Position numbers and translations under genes: made by a program | NCBI GenBank assembly: GCA_026075535.2 | Contig: AP026545.1 | Location: 5,270,001-5,334,000 of the forward strand | DNA: 64,000 nt | From: Tricholoma matsutake | Lineage: Eukaryota > Basidiomycota > Agaricomycetes > Agaricales > Tricholomataceae | Reading direction: 5' to 3' | The notes under the pieces: generated by a model | Seen by the model: the letters and a program-made list of their open reading frames with translations, nothing else | Told to the model about the DNA's origin: nothing | Databases searched by the model: none | Part shown: one piece after another, positions 34,671 through 45,397 of the stretch | Layout: the number at the start of each line of letters is the position of its first letter | Position numbering within the stretch: the stretch's first letter is position 1

Positions 34671-35931
34671 TTTACACACATCAATCTTACATGTATATAT
34701 GGCAATAATACACTGCTATTTTGCTTTTCTGGCTAGTAGTAAGCCCAATAGTACATTACCATTGGGTCTTTACACTTAGTTATATGGCTCTCTCTTGATC
34801 CACCCAATGGAAACAATGATATTAATAGCTATAGCTATATAGACCATGGGGGATGCCTCTGCAGGTACAGCTTGAACAGTACATGATAGTCAACAGGAAG
34901 CTTCTGGATGTCCATGGGCCAAAGGTTGGTGGGTATTAGGATGATATGGAGCAGGGAGTAAAGTATGGAGGAATTGAGGTTTGGTAATCTCTGAACCTAT
35001 CGGTATCTTCAGGGTATTATCCTGTTCACACCTACCTTCAAGCTGTACCTGCAGAGGCATCCCCCATGGTCTATATAGCTATAGCTATTAATATCATTGT
35101 TTCCATTGGGGGGATCAAGAGGGAGCCATATAACTAAGTGTAAAGACCCCCTTCTTCAAGATGGTAGCATCAGTAATCTTGCATTTCAGTTTCTGTGGGT
35201 TATTTAACCTGAGTAACCTAAAAAACCTTCTAAAAACCAGCTAAAACTTTGAAATTTGGGAACTCAAACACCTATGTCCCTTTTCTCCGAAACCCAACAT
35301 GGGAACCACAACACAAAACCCTAGAAAACCAGATGTTATATAACACAAATACATTTTCACATAATTGTAATAGTAATAGTTGTAGTTAGGTGATGCAGGG
35401 CATGCCAGGAGATAGGTAATGGTTGAAGGGTTTATATACATGGAGAAGCGCATGGACCATTTGACATTGTTTGTTGGCAATCATATATCTCACATCACAT
35501 TGATATCATGACAAATATTGCCACATGGTCTGTGCATGTCTTCAGGTATATAAACCTTTCACACATGTGCACTTGTGTTTCCTGACAGTAGTTAGTTATA
35601 TGTACAATTATAATTGTCAGTTTCCTGGTTTCCAGTTTTTTGGTTTTGAGAAACCAAGAAACTGATGAAAACCATTGAAAACCCAGAATCTATTTTGCAA
35701 TTTTACTGATGTAATGTACTATTGGGCTTACTACTAGCCAGAAAAGCAAATAGCAGTATATTATTGTCATATATACATGTAAAATTGATGTGTGTAAAAA
35801 GGATGAAGGGAAATGGTTAAGTAGGACTCTAGGAAGGTATTGATTGTGCTCATCACTCACAACGATGAGTGCAACATTCAAGTTAGTGCTGAGTCATTGT
35901 TGATGCATAGATGTGTTGACATGTAGAAAGT

Positions 35932-36292
35932 CAATCCTAGAATACACAAGATAAACTCAGTCTTGGTATAAGGGACTAGTATTATGCTAACAGTACCTAG
36001 AATTCTGAATACACAAGATAAACTAAAAGGTATAGTAAGTAAATGATTGAATGATAACTGTAGTGTAAATACTCACCTCAGTCTTGGTATAAGGGACTGA
36101 GGTGTCTAATCTAATGTGTACAATATATATATGTATCTAATGAGATAAAAGGAACATTCATAAAGGTATCCATCAGGCATGCACATCAAAGGGGCATGCT
36201 AAACATAGTATGTGCACTATACATGCTGAGGTGGCTGCATCACCGCATCAAAGAAAGGATATGGTGTTGTACTCACAGTGTGATTCTCAACA
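35932..36292 (-). repeat. 3' LTR of copia copy 2
   Basis: 361 bp, TGTTGAGA...TTTCTACA on the minus strand. It carries the same two internal duplications as the LTR at 6661-7012 (cccttataccaagactgag twice; tttatcttgtgtattc twice) but with diverged sequence, so the two copies are distant members of the family. Confidence 0.8.
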
Positions 36293-38387
36293 CTCCTCCT
36301 CGCATGGAATCGTATTATCGAAGACCCAGCGAATTTTGGAGGTATGTTAACTGTTTGATGTCTAGGGCCTTCATGAATATGTCTGCAACATTTTCATGAG
36401 TATTGACATAGGTCAGATGAAGTTCATTTGATTGGATGCATTCACAGAGGAAATAATATTTGATGTTGACATATTTAACATGAGAGTGAAGGAGAGGGTC
36501 CTCAGACAGGGTCTTAGTAGCAGAGTTGTTGCAATAGATAGTCATTGGGAATGACTGTTGGTAGTTAATAGAATCAAGTAGTGTGCATAGCCAAATACAC
36601 TCCTTGGCAGTTTCAAAAGCAGCAATGTACTCTGCCTCACATGAAGATGTGGCAACAACCTTCTGTTTGCACACCATCCAGGAAACTGCACCTGAGCCAA
36701 GTGAGCATATGTATCCTCCAACACTATGATGTGTGTCAAGACAGTTGGCCCAATCAGAATCACTGAAGGCATGGAGGACGAGAGGATGATCACCACTGAG
36801 GTAAAGTTTGAGATCCCTTGTCCCCTTCAAGTAGTGTACCAATCTGGTAGTGGCTGCCCAGTGATTGAAAGAGTAGCAGTCAAGGTATTGCAATAACTGT
36901 TGGACTGCATAGGCAATGTCGGGGTGCATAGATATGGCCAAATATAGCAAGCAGCCAACAAGAGATCAATAGGGAATTTTGCTGAGTTGTAGCTGGTCGT
37001 CAGAGGATAGGAATTGCCTGTCAGTGCAACAAAGTTTGGATCCAGGCTCCAGGGGAGCTGATACCGGGTGAGCATCCTTTTGACTGAACTGTTCTACAAT
37101 CTTGTCAATGAGTGCTGATTGCAAAACGGTGACTGTACATGTAGTTCTGTCCCAGGTAATAGCAATACCAATGATAAAACATGCTGTACCCAGTTTGGAA
37201 ATTGTCCATACTTTCCACATTTGATTCTTGAAGCATTCGTTCTCGGCTGGTGAGTCTGCAATAGACAGATAGTCATTGATGTGAATGACTGTAATAATAA
37301 TCCCAGAATCAGTTTTGTGGTAGTATATGCAGGATTCACATGATAGACAAGTAAAACCCCAGTCAATCATCTGAGCATTCAACGTCTGATTCCATATGCG
37401 TCCGCTCTGCTTCATACCATATAACCCATGTTGAAGCTTCCATACCCAGTCCATTTTCCCAGGTTCTTTGAAACTGGCAGGTTGTTGCATATATTGTACT
37501 TCATCATCTGGTAGTAGCCCATAAAGAAAAGCAGTCTTCACGTCAATCTGCTGTGCATCCCAACCTAGGGAAGCAGCAAGGTGTAAGAGAATACACCAGG
37601 ATTCCATGTGCATGGTTGGTGAGGTTGTTTTAGTGTAGTATTTGCCATAAATCTGTTCAAAACCCTTGAAGACAAGACATACTTTCCATTGAACTGCTTT
37701 CCCAGTCTCATCCCGCTTAATATGGAAGACAGGTTTCCCTTTTCAGATACATGTTCCCTAAGGTACATCATTCCGAGGAATGAGCTTATAGATGCCCATG
37801 TCTTTTAATGACTTGAGTTTTTCAAGATACCCCTCTTTACACTTCTCAGCATCAACTGTTTCCCTTGCTTCCTCCCATGTCTTTGGTTCATCCTCAAATT
37901 GAAGGGATTCCAGATCAAAATCAGTCATCTCCAAGATCAGGGCCTGAAGCTGATGTGCCTGATCACCAAGATCAAGGCTATTAAAAGATTGCCAAAGTTC
38001 TTTGATGATGTCACAATCATGATCGAGTGTCATGTCTGGTGTCGGGTTAAGGTTGGGCACACGTGCAGCTACAGTGGCAGCCCTACATTCCCACCATGCG
38101 TCCTTGACATGGGTGGCACTTTTGCATGATTCACGAACAGCATTATCAGTTCTGGTGATGACTGGTCAGCCATTGGAGTTCTTTTCAGTGGGAATGGGTA
38201 TACAAGTGGAACAACATGGTTGTGCAGGTACTGGCTGCTCATCAATGTTAGAAGGTATTTCATCATGCTGGTTAGGGGTGTGGAACAATTCATCATCATT
38301 GCTATCATCCCTGTGTATGGGTGTGAAAACCATCTGTCCACCATTGGGCTCTGCTGAGGGTGTTTCCATGTCTGAGATGGATAGAGT
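36293..38387 (-). pseudogene. copia pol remnant, copy 2
   Basis: The translation gives WEEARETVDAEKCKEGYLEK, the RT start TAFLYGLLPDDEVQYMQQP, the GMKQSGRIWNQ motif, and then HINDYLSIAD where functional copia RTs have YVDD: the first catalytic Asp is Asn, so the enzyme would be dead even without stops. Stops occur at the pro-RT junction (one TAG, 37758-37760, and one TGA shortly after) and TGA before SLVGCLLYLA near 36970. RNase H has FSDSDWANCLDT, and the tail NVADIFMKALDIKQ is complete to 36315. It is about as decayed as copy 1 but longer at the 5' side. Confidence 0.85.
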
Positions 38388-39015
38388 TAGTGTTTCAAGG
38401 TCCAGTCTACAGGACCAAAAATGCCCATAGGACTGAACTGGACCGAATCTTGGTCCAGTCTTTTTTTTAGTTGTGGTTGCCCCCATTTGGGGTCAGTACA
38501 GTTGCTGGTTGCATCATTTTGTAAATACCCAAAAACCATTTGAAGACCAGTTGCAATTGGTTGCAACCGGTCTTCTCGCAGTATATAAAATGTACTATAT
38601 ACATGCTTATAAGTAAGTAAACAGAACTAATATAATACTAATTATAACTACTTATAATACAATTGAACATAGTGGGACAAGCCCTGGTAGAAAAGTGGTC
38701 ATTTGGTGGGTACTTATATACCCTGTGGCCGTGCACAGACCATGTGGTCATGTGCTCCTGAAAAAAAAGAAAAGTGGCACCATTTGCCAGGTGACTCCCA
38801 TGACAACAAACAATTCCCATGACTGCAGTCCTGTTCACCACCACCATTAATGGATAGACCCCACCTCCCCAAAGCACCACTAACAAACGAATACAAAGCA
38901 GATGGTTCAAATGATGCTAGTTGTTGTTTGGGCTGTTGAGTACATTTTTTTAGTTTAATCTTTTTTCTTTTACTAACTATCTCAAAAAGACTGGTTCGGA
39001 CCGGTCTTTTGTCAT
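38388..39015. mobile_element. hAT-like element M3, internally deleted or truncated
   Basis: The left end TAGTGTTTCAAGGTCCAGT at 38388 is the M1 end. The sequence to about 38920 is the inverse of the right third of M1 (34190-34670), including the large palindrome and a TATA-like segment tatataagtaccc. It inserted into copia copy 2, with gatagagt as the 8 bases before it. At about 38985 it jumps to a 23-bp palindrome (aaaagactggttcggaccgg). I find no second gatagagt and no clear second end, so it is incomplete. Confidence 0.65.
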
Positions 39016-39346
39016 AATATTTTTCATCAGAAATAACCCATATTTATCCCAACATTTATAACCAATACCTTATATATATTATGGTGACAGATAGATATTG
39101 TAATTCCCCATAGATTGATTTTATTCATATAACAGCCCAAATGAGTGCAACTACAAACTACAAATTTCAAACTACAAACCACAACTTGAATGCATGTCCT
39201 TTCAGTGTTGACAATATCTCAGTCAAACCTTGGCAGAATCTCTACAGATAATCTCCATATCTCTGGATCTTGTAGGGATGGGAGGAGCAGATCACTCTCA
39301 ATAGCATGTAACAGCGTCGAATCTCTTCTGATGTCAACCACAGATC
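39016..39346 (-). pseudogene. 3' fragment of a gene-like sequence disrupted by gypsy B
   Basis: If gypsy B and one copy of its target duplication are removed, the minus strand reads on from 45530-45398 into 39341-39240: a helical stretch with MHLEQLVLAIGEQFASRV is followed by DSTLLHAIESDLLLPSLQDP and EIWRLSV before a TGA. The segment LLPSLQDPEIWRL resembles the start of the NGN domain of transcription factor Spt5, which has multicopy relatives in Agaricomycetes, but the match is short and the assignment weak. The region from 39016 to 39240 is AT-rich without a recognised gene. Confidence 0.3.
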
Positions 39347-39769
39347 TATAAGGGCAACCTCAGCCTCTAGCAAAGGGAAATCCGAAGTTAAAATTATGCT
39401 ACATAATACAGGGATTGGGGGTGCACCTAGCAAAGGGAAATCCGAAGAGAAAACTCTAAAGATCCCTTTGCCAGTGCCCAGTATATGTGAAAACTGCAAA
39501 AATCAAATAATAACTAGAGATAGAAAAGGCAGAGATAGGCTGATCAAGGCCGCCGCATGATGTAATACCAAGGGGTAGATGTCGGAAGGGTACTCCATCT
39601 CTAAATATAAAACTGTCAACATGCACAAATGTGATAGAAAGGGAAATTAGTAATAAAATAAGGGAAAAATCATAGAAAATGAAGAATAGAAGGAAAGGAG
39701 GCGAGAAAAAATATAGGACGAACGTAAAAAATAGGAGAAACATGTGGGACACCCTCTAGTCCCCTTACA
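39347..39769 (-). repeat. 3' LTR of gypsy B
   Basis: 423 bp; TGTAAGGGGACTAG at 39769 (minus strand) to CCTTATA at 39347. Preceded, in the sense of the element, by the purine tract agagggggggtga. Confidence 0.92.
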
Positions 39770-39780
39770 TCACCCCCCCT

Positions 39781-40596
39781 CTAAGATGCATCGCCCCGAT
39801 GCATTCGAAATTGCATATGACCAAAGTCACTGACTTGAATGCGACGTGGTGCAGCAGTGTGCTGTTGGTGGAACTCCTTGACCAACCAAGGGGCGTTCAC
39901 ATCGGACTCCTCGACCCATGAGTTCTCCTCATACCCATAACCCTTCCAGTGTACCAAATACTGGAGCTTCCCTCGACATAACCGGCTGTCCAAGATTGAC
40001 TCAACTTCATACTGGGGTTCTCCCTCCACGACTGTAGGTGGCGGTGGTGGTCATGAACAGGGTCCTGGAAAAGGATCTGAGGGAGCTGGAAGGAGTTTCA
40101 TGATGTGGAAGACTGGGTGAAGTCTAGACATGGAGGCTGGGAGGCATAGACGATAGGCATGCATTCCAACGCACTTGACAATGGGGAAAGGTCCCAGGAA
40201 GCGATGGGAGAGTTTTTTGGATGGACGGGTAGTGGAGATGTCACTGGAGTCAAGATAAACTCAATCACCAACCTTGTACTGTGGTGTTGGAGAGTGGCAT
40301 TGATTGTAGAAACGTGCCATGTCGTCCTTTGCCTTCATCAAGGCCACCTTCGCTTCCTCCAAACTGTCCCTCATGCGTTCCGTGAACTCATTCACTGTCT
40401 CAATATGTGAGGGGGCTTGGTGAGGTTTGAATCCCATGCGTGGATGCCATCCAGTGTCCAAGAAGAAGGGGGTTTGTTGAGTGGAAGCATGGCCATGATT
40501 GTTGTATCTGAACTCGGCCAGGGGAAGGAGATCGTCCCAATCGTCCTGGCGTTCATTGACAAAGACACGGATGTACTGCTCCAACTCCTGGTTGAC
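39781..40596 (-). pseudogene. gypsy B: integrase C-terminal part and chromodomain
   Basis: Downstream of the TGA at 40597 the frame continues with VNQELEQYIRVFVNERQDDW, the integrase GPY-like module, and after further TGA codons at 40261-40263 and 40051-40053 reaches a chromodomain (39781-40029) with [18 protein letters not shown]. Copy A keeps CGA at the position of the 40261 stop, and CAA at that of the 40051 stop. The chromodomain has its aromatic residues (Tyr, Trp, Tyr/Trp) in place, so the reader module itself is not damaged. Confidence 0.85.
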
Positions 40597-43500
40597 TCAT
40601 TCGGTCTGGCCATCAGTTTGTGGGTGATAAGCGGTTGAAGCGAGGAGTTTGATACCCAGAAGTCGGTACAGCTCACGAGTGAACTCTGCTATGAACTGAG
40701 GGCCACAGTCAGAAAGGAAGGCGCCAGGGAGTCCATGTAATTTCCAGACATGGTGAAGATAGAGGTGGGCAGCACCCAGGGCACTGACAGTAGTGTGAGT
40801 GGGAATGAAGTGAGCGCATTTCCCTGCGGAATCAACTGTGCACATCACCGCATCAAACCCGTTCGACTCTGGCAACTCCACCACAAAGTCGACACTGACA
40901 ACATCCCAATGACTTTCTGGGACAGGGAGAGGGTGTAGCTCACCAATGGGTTTGCAATGAGGAATCTTGGTGCATAAGCAAAGGTCACAAGTATGACAAT
41001 ACTGACCAATGAGCCGTGACATCTGCGGCCACCAATAATTCTGTGAGGTGAGCTCCAAGGTCTTCCAGCATCCAGGGTGACCAGCAATCCGTGAGTCGTG
41101 GTGTTGGGATATGATACGTCGACGAAGGTCTGGGTTGTTGGGTACGTAGATGTGATCCCGGAAATACAACAAGTCCTCCTTTTCAGCCCACTCTGCTGCA
41201 CGTAAGGAGAGGGTAGATCCCTTCCTCAGTTCCTTAACAGCTCGGGCCATGACATCCTTGTATAAACCACTATGGTTCGCGCAACGGATGTCACGTAGGA
41301 TGTCCCGCTCCTCGCCCTGGGGTGTGATACCTTCCAATGCCCAGATCATAAACAGGTTTGGCTGCAACAACACAATGTCTTGATTGTTGTCACCACCATC
41401 CCCGTGATCCGCACGTCGGGAGAGGGCATCAGTCTTCCCCATGCTGCCACCTGGACGGTGGTGCAAGGAGAAGTCGAACCTGGATAGATACAGGGACCAA
41501 CGAGCTTGACGACAGTTCAATTTCTTGGCCGTCATAAAGTACTCGAGATTCTTGTGATCCGTCCAAATTTCCACCTTGTGTAGGGCACCCTTGAGGAAGT
41601 GTCGCCACTCCTCAAGCGCACACATTATCGCCAACATCTCCTTGTCATGGATCTCATAGTTTCGTTCCACAGCACTAAGGCTTTTGGAGTAGAATGCAAC
41701 AGGATGCCACTTCTGGTCCTCCAGAGACTGCTGAGACAACACGGCACCCGTCGTAAAGTCAGAACTGTTGGCTTCTACACAAAAAGGGCGCGAATCGTCA
41801 GCAAAGGTAGGGATGGGAGTGGAAGTGACCATCTCTTTAAGCTTTTCAAATGCCTCCTGCTGTGCATTGTCCCACCGCCATGCCTCCTTGCCAGTCAAGT
41901 CAAACAGTGGTTGTGCGTGATGTGAGAAATCCTTGATAAAACACCGGTAGAAATTGATGAAGCCTAAAAAGGACTGCACCTCTTTCTTGTTTGTGGGTGT
42001 TGGCCATGCCGTGACCCCATTCACCTTGACCAAATCCATCTCTACCTGGCCCTCTGAGATAATCAGGCCGAGGTACTCAATCTTGGTCTTCTCAAACTCG
42101 CACTTGTCCTGGCAAAGGTAGAGTTTGTACTGTTGAAGTCGGTCCAAGATGAGGTGCGTAATGTGACGATGCTCTTCCACTGTGCGAGTGAATATGAGGA
42201 TATCATCGAGGTAGATACAGACGATGCCCTTGAGGATGAGGTCGTGGAAGATGTCGCTCATCATGGTCTGGAAGGTGGCAGGACTATTAGTAAGGCCAAA
42301 GAACATGACGAGCGGTTCAAAAAGACCACAGTTGGTACAAAAGGCTGCCTTCCACTCATCTCCCTCCTTTATCCTCACATTATTGTAACCCCAATGGACA
42401 TCGAGTTTGGTGAAGTATCGCACTCCACGGAGTTGGTTCACAAGTTCGGAGATGAGAGGTAGCAGGTAGCAATTTTTGACCGTGATGTTGTTGAGCCTTC
42501 TATAGTCTTGAACTGGACGAAGTGAGCCATCCTTCTTCTTGACAAAGAAAAAGGGAGAGGCCATGGGCGATTTGGATGGTTGAATACGTCCAGAGGTTAG
42601 GTGTTCATCGATGAATTGGTCGAGCTGTCGCTGTTCCTCGGGAGAAAGAGGATAGACCTTGCAGGAGGAAGGGGTTGCACCAGGGATGAGTTCAATGGTG
42701 TGATCCCACAGCTTGCATGCAGGGAGAGAATTGAATGATTCCTTGGAGAACATGTCCTCGAACTCATGAAGATGAGGGAGTAAGGAGTCAGTAGAGGATT
42801 TAGCAGTATTGTTTTTGTGGAAGGCCTCGGCAAGGCACTGGGATATGTTTGATGTAGCACACACCTCATGCGATGGATGAATCGCAGTGTAGAAAATCCG
42901 ATCCCCTTCCTCAACTTCCTCTGCTTCCTCCTCATCATCATCTGAGTCTGGTATCAGATCAGGAACCCCCTCCAACTCCACATCAGGCAGAGGTAGGGGT
43001 CCAGCACGACACTTCTGAGTGCGTCGTACTGAGGCCCTTTGTCCACGGCGCTCTTGTCTGGCTTCCATGAAACAGGTGCGACAGCTGGATGGACATTGGC
43101 TCATGGTGACCTCCCCAGTACACCAGGTAACATCTGGGTTATGGTCTCGAAGCCACAGATAGCCCAAAATCACCTTCTGCTTCCCTAACTGAGTGACAGC
43201 AAAAAGTGTACACTCACTATGATCTTTGTAATGGAGGACCAGGTCCACAACCTCTTGGATGGCACCAGCTTCATTTGGGGATCCATCCACATTATAAACA
43301 GGTATCAGAATCAGATGCGAGAGCAAGCGAGTATTCAGGTGATGTTGTCGTGCAAGGTCAGCGTCAATGAAGAGACCAGTAGCACCAGAGTCTAGGAGCA
43401 CAGAGACACCAAGTATCTGTCCAGTGTCAGTAGTCTGTAGTTCGATCGCCAGGTTCAAGGAGTGTGCAGAGGGAGTGGATGCAACAATATATTTGCATGG

Positions 43501-43689
43501 TAGATTGCGCTCCCATGATTTAATTTTGGGGTGTGAGGTAGAGGTAGAGAGAGGAGGGGCAGGTACGTCTTCACCTGACTTCGAAGGTTCAGAGAGGGGA
43601 ATAGTCATGAAATCAGATTCATTCTCTGGGGATTCAACTGACAAAACTTCAAAGTGGTTATGGACAGGCAACGAGGGCGTACAATTCAC
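40597..43689 (-). pseudogene. gypsy B pol: protease, reverse transcriptase, RNase H, integrase core
   Basis: A single open frame of 1030 codons. Protease is marked by VSVLLDSGATGLFIDADLAR (about residue 90-110); RT by [20 protein letters not shown] and the YLDD of IVCIYLDDILIFTRT; RNase H has EANSSD in place of the usual Thr-Asp-Ala-Ser; integrase has the HHCC finger (HPGCWKTLEL ... CHTCDLC) and the DDE residues in VVSVDFV, FLSDCGPQF and the last Glu of TDGQTE. The frame is stopped there by TGA at 40597-40599; the related copy C has CGA, and copy A has the same TGA. Pol overlaps the end of gag in the -1 frame (gag stop 43686-43688), as expected if pol is made by a ribosomal frameshift. Confidence 0.88.
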
Positions 43690-44839
43690 TCGCTGCGAAT
43701 AGAAAAATCCTGCTCCTCTACACCCTCTAATTTGACCTCCTCTGCAACCTGACCCTTCGCTTCCTCAACATCTACAAGTGCCAACAGGTCCTGGAGGAGT
43801 TCATCTTGCCCCTCGGGGGTGAGCATGCAGATATCCTGACGATGGGGGCATGCTCCAGCCATATGTCCAGTTTCCCCACAGCGATAGCAGAGGTTTAACC
43901 TGCATGCGTGGCTACGGGCTGCATTGACATCCATTGGTACTGGAACATTGACAGCCGGTGCAGGAGTTTGACGGACGGGAATAGGGTTGCATTGGGGAAG
44001 GGTTTGATTGAAGATGTGGGATGTAGGAGTGGTAGTTGTAGCCCGGAATGCAGCATTGAACACCGCATTTGTGAGTCAGTTCTCATCACAGAGGGAAGCA
44101 GCTTCATACCAAGCATAGATATCATTGTCCACTGGACGTCCTTCCAACATCTGGGCAATCTGGTCCTGAATCTCCTGGTTGAGGCCTTGTCGGAACTTCA
44201 CCACCACTGGTAGCCCACCCCCATATCCTGCCATGTCCACCAAGTCCTTAAACTCATCGATATAATCGTCCACGGATCAACGTGCCTGGTGGTACGAGGA
44301 TGACTCAAGTCATGTCACTGCTCGGTGGCGCTCATTGAGGGGACAAAAGTGGCATATGAACTCTGCTCGAAAGTCACCCCAAGTGGAGAAAGGTAGGGAA
44401 CCGAGTTCTTTGGTTTGTCGCAGAATACGGTCCACGTAGAGATAGGCACGCTCAGATTTCATGTATGTGAAGGCCCAATAAATTTTTGCAGCTTCATCGA
44501 CGAATTGATGTGACTGGAGACTGATATACAACTCACAGGAGTTAATGAATGCACATTCCTGTGCACGCGCACCATTAAATTTGGCGGGGGGGGGGACAGT
44601 TTGATCTGGGTGCGCTCCTTGGGCACGTTTGGCGACGCGTTGTTGTTGGGTGCGCTTGGAGTTGTAATGGGGGAAATATTAGTTGTGGAGCTGGTCTGAA
44701 GTGTTCTGATGAAGTTTTCAATCATAGATTTAAGCAAATCAATTTGTGCACATATTCCGGTAACGTTGCTTTCAAGCGCGTTGAGGCACTCTGATGCATC
44801 CATAGTGCTAGGGGGCGCATTTGGCGAAAATGGTGGCAT
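43686..44839 (-). pseudogene. gypsy B gag
   Basis: The start MPPFSPNAPPSTMDASE at 44839 is followed by a coiled segment and a Pro/Ser/Thr-rich linker; a run of ten C (44585-44594 region, minus strand) shifts the frame, after which the capsid-like region (INSCELYISLQSHQFVDEAA) resumes. TGA codons are at 44310-44312, 44277-44279 and 44076-44078. A CX2CX4HX4C knuckle, CYRCGETGHMAGAC, lies at about 43850-43892, and an acidic tail ends at 43686. Gag proteins form the particle around element RNA. This copy cannot produce the full protein. Confidence 0.8.
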
Positions 44840-44969
44840 AATAAAGGCAAGACTATCTGAAACAGTGTGTAGGGACTCTGTGGAGCTTTGGGAAGCGTTG
44901 TCCAGTCCGTACCTGCCTATCTTGGGCAGTGCGTTTGCAATTTTCGGGCCTTAGGGGAGAGTTTTCTAC

Positions 44970-45392
44970 TATAAGGGCAACCTCAGCCTCTAGCAAAGGG
45001 AAATCCGAAGTTGAAATTATGCTACATAATACAGGGATTGGGGGTGCACCTAGCAAAGGGAAATCTGAAGAGAAAACTCTAAAGATCCCTTTGCCAGTGC
45101 CCAGTATATGTGAAAACTGCAAAATTCAAATAATAACTAAAAATAGAAAAGGCGGAGATAGGCTGATCAAGGCTGCTGCATGATGTAATACCAAGGGGTA
45201 GATGTCGGAAGGGTACTCCATCTCTAAATATAAAACTGTCAACATGCACAAATGTGATAGAAAGGGAAATTAGTAATAAAATAAGGGAAAAATCATAGAA
45301 AATGAAGAATAGAAGGAAAGGAGGCGAGAAAAAATATAGGATGAATGTAAAAAATAGGAGAAACATGTGGGACACCCTCTAGTCCCCTTACA
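44970..45392 (-). repeat. 5' LTR of gypsy B
   Basis: 423 bp, same ends as the 3' LTR. The sequence just inside it (gtagaaaactctcc on the minus strand) does not match the usual initiator methionine tRNA primer site that I would expect, so the primer is unknown. Confidence 0.9.
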
Positions 45393-45397
45393 AGATC

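Larger units (their letters stand above)
33073..35930. repeat. nested long inverted repeat carrying MITE M1 in its left arm
   Basis: Outer left arm 33073-33182 plus 34671-34759 (interrupted by M1) matches, inverted, the right arm 35711-35930. An inner pair, 34765-34877 and 35036-35149, is also inverted (tatagctatagctattaata is at its core). Between the inner right arm and the outer right arm lie about 560 bp without a partner. A transcript through this region would fold into a long hairpin. No ORF is supported. It may be a foldback-type element or two related elements inserted head to head. Confidence 0.75.
35932..38387 (-). mobile_element. Ty1/copia copy 2, 3' half with LTR
   Basis: Read on the minus strand, the fragment starts at 38387, where hAT-like M3 cuts it, runs through the region between integrase and RT, RT and RNase H, then a gaggaggag purine tract and the 3' LTR (35932-36292). 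The 5' part is not found beyond M3. The LTR end at 35932 lies one base from the outer arm of the long inverted repeat. Confidence 0.87.
39347..45392 (-). mobile_element. Ty3/gypsy chromovirus B, full length
   Basis: The element is 6046 bp with two LTRs of 423 bp each and a perfect 5-bp target duplication agatc (39342-39346 and 45393-45397). On the minus strand the order is LTR, gag, protease-RT-RNaseH-integrase, chromodomain, purine tract, LTR. Comparing the LTRs by eye gives 10 differences in 423 positions, nine of them transitions and most at CpG. The insertion is therefore younger than gypsy D. It is nevertheless inactive: gag has a frame change at a C10 run and several TGA codons, and integrase has TGA. 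It belongs to the same family as copy A and the solo LTR. Confidence 0.95.

Noticed and set aside
1029..45392. TGA recoded as an amino acid in the retrotransposons
   Set aside because: Host genes here end normally at TGA (NDUFAF6, VMA6, F-box gene), sister copies have CGA or CAA at several of the sites, and other defects coexist. CpG decay explains the pattern.
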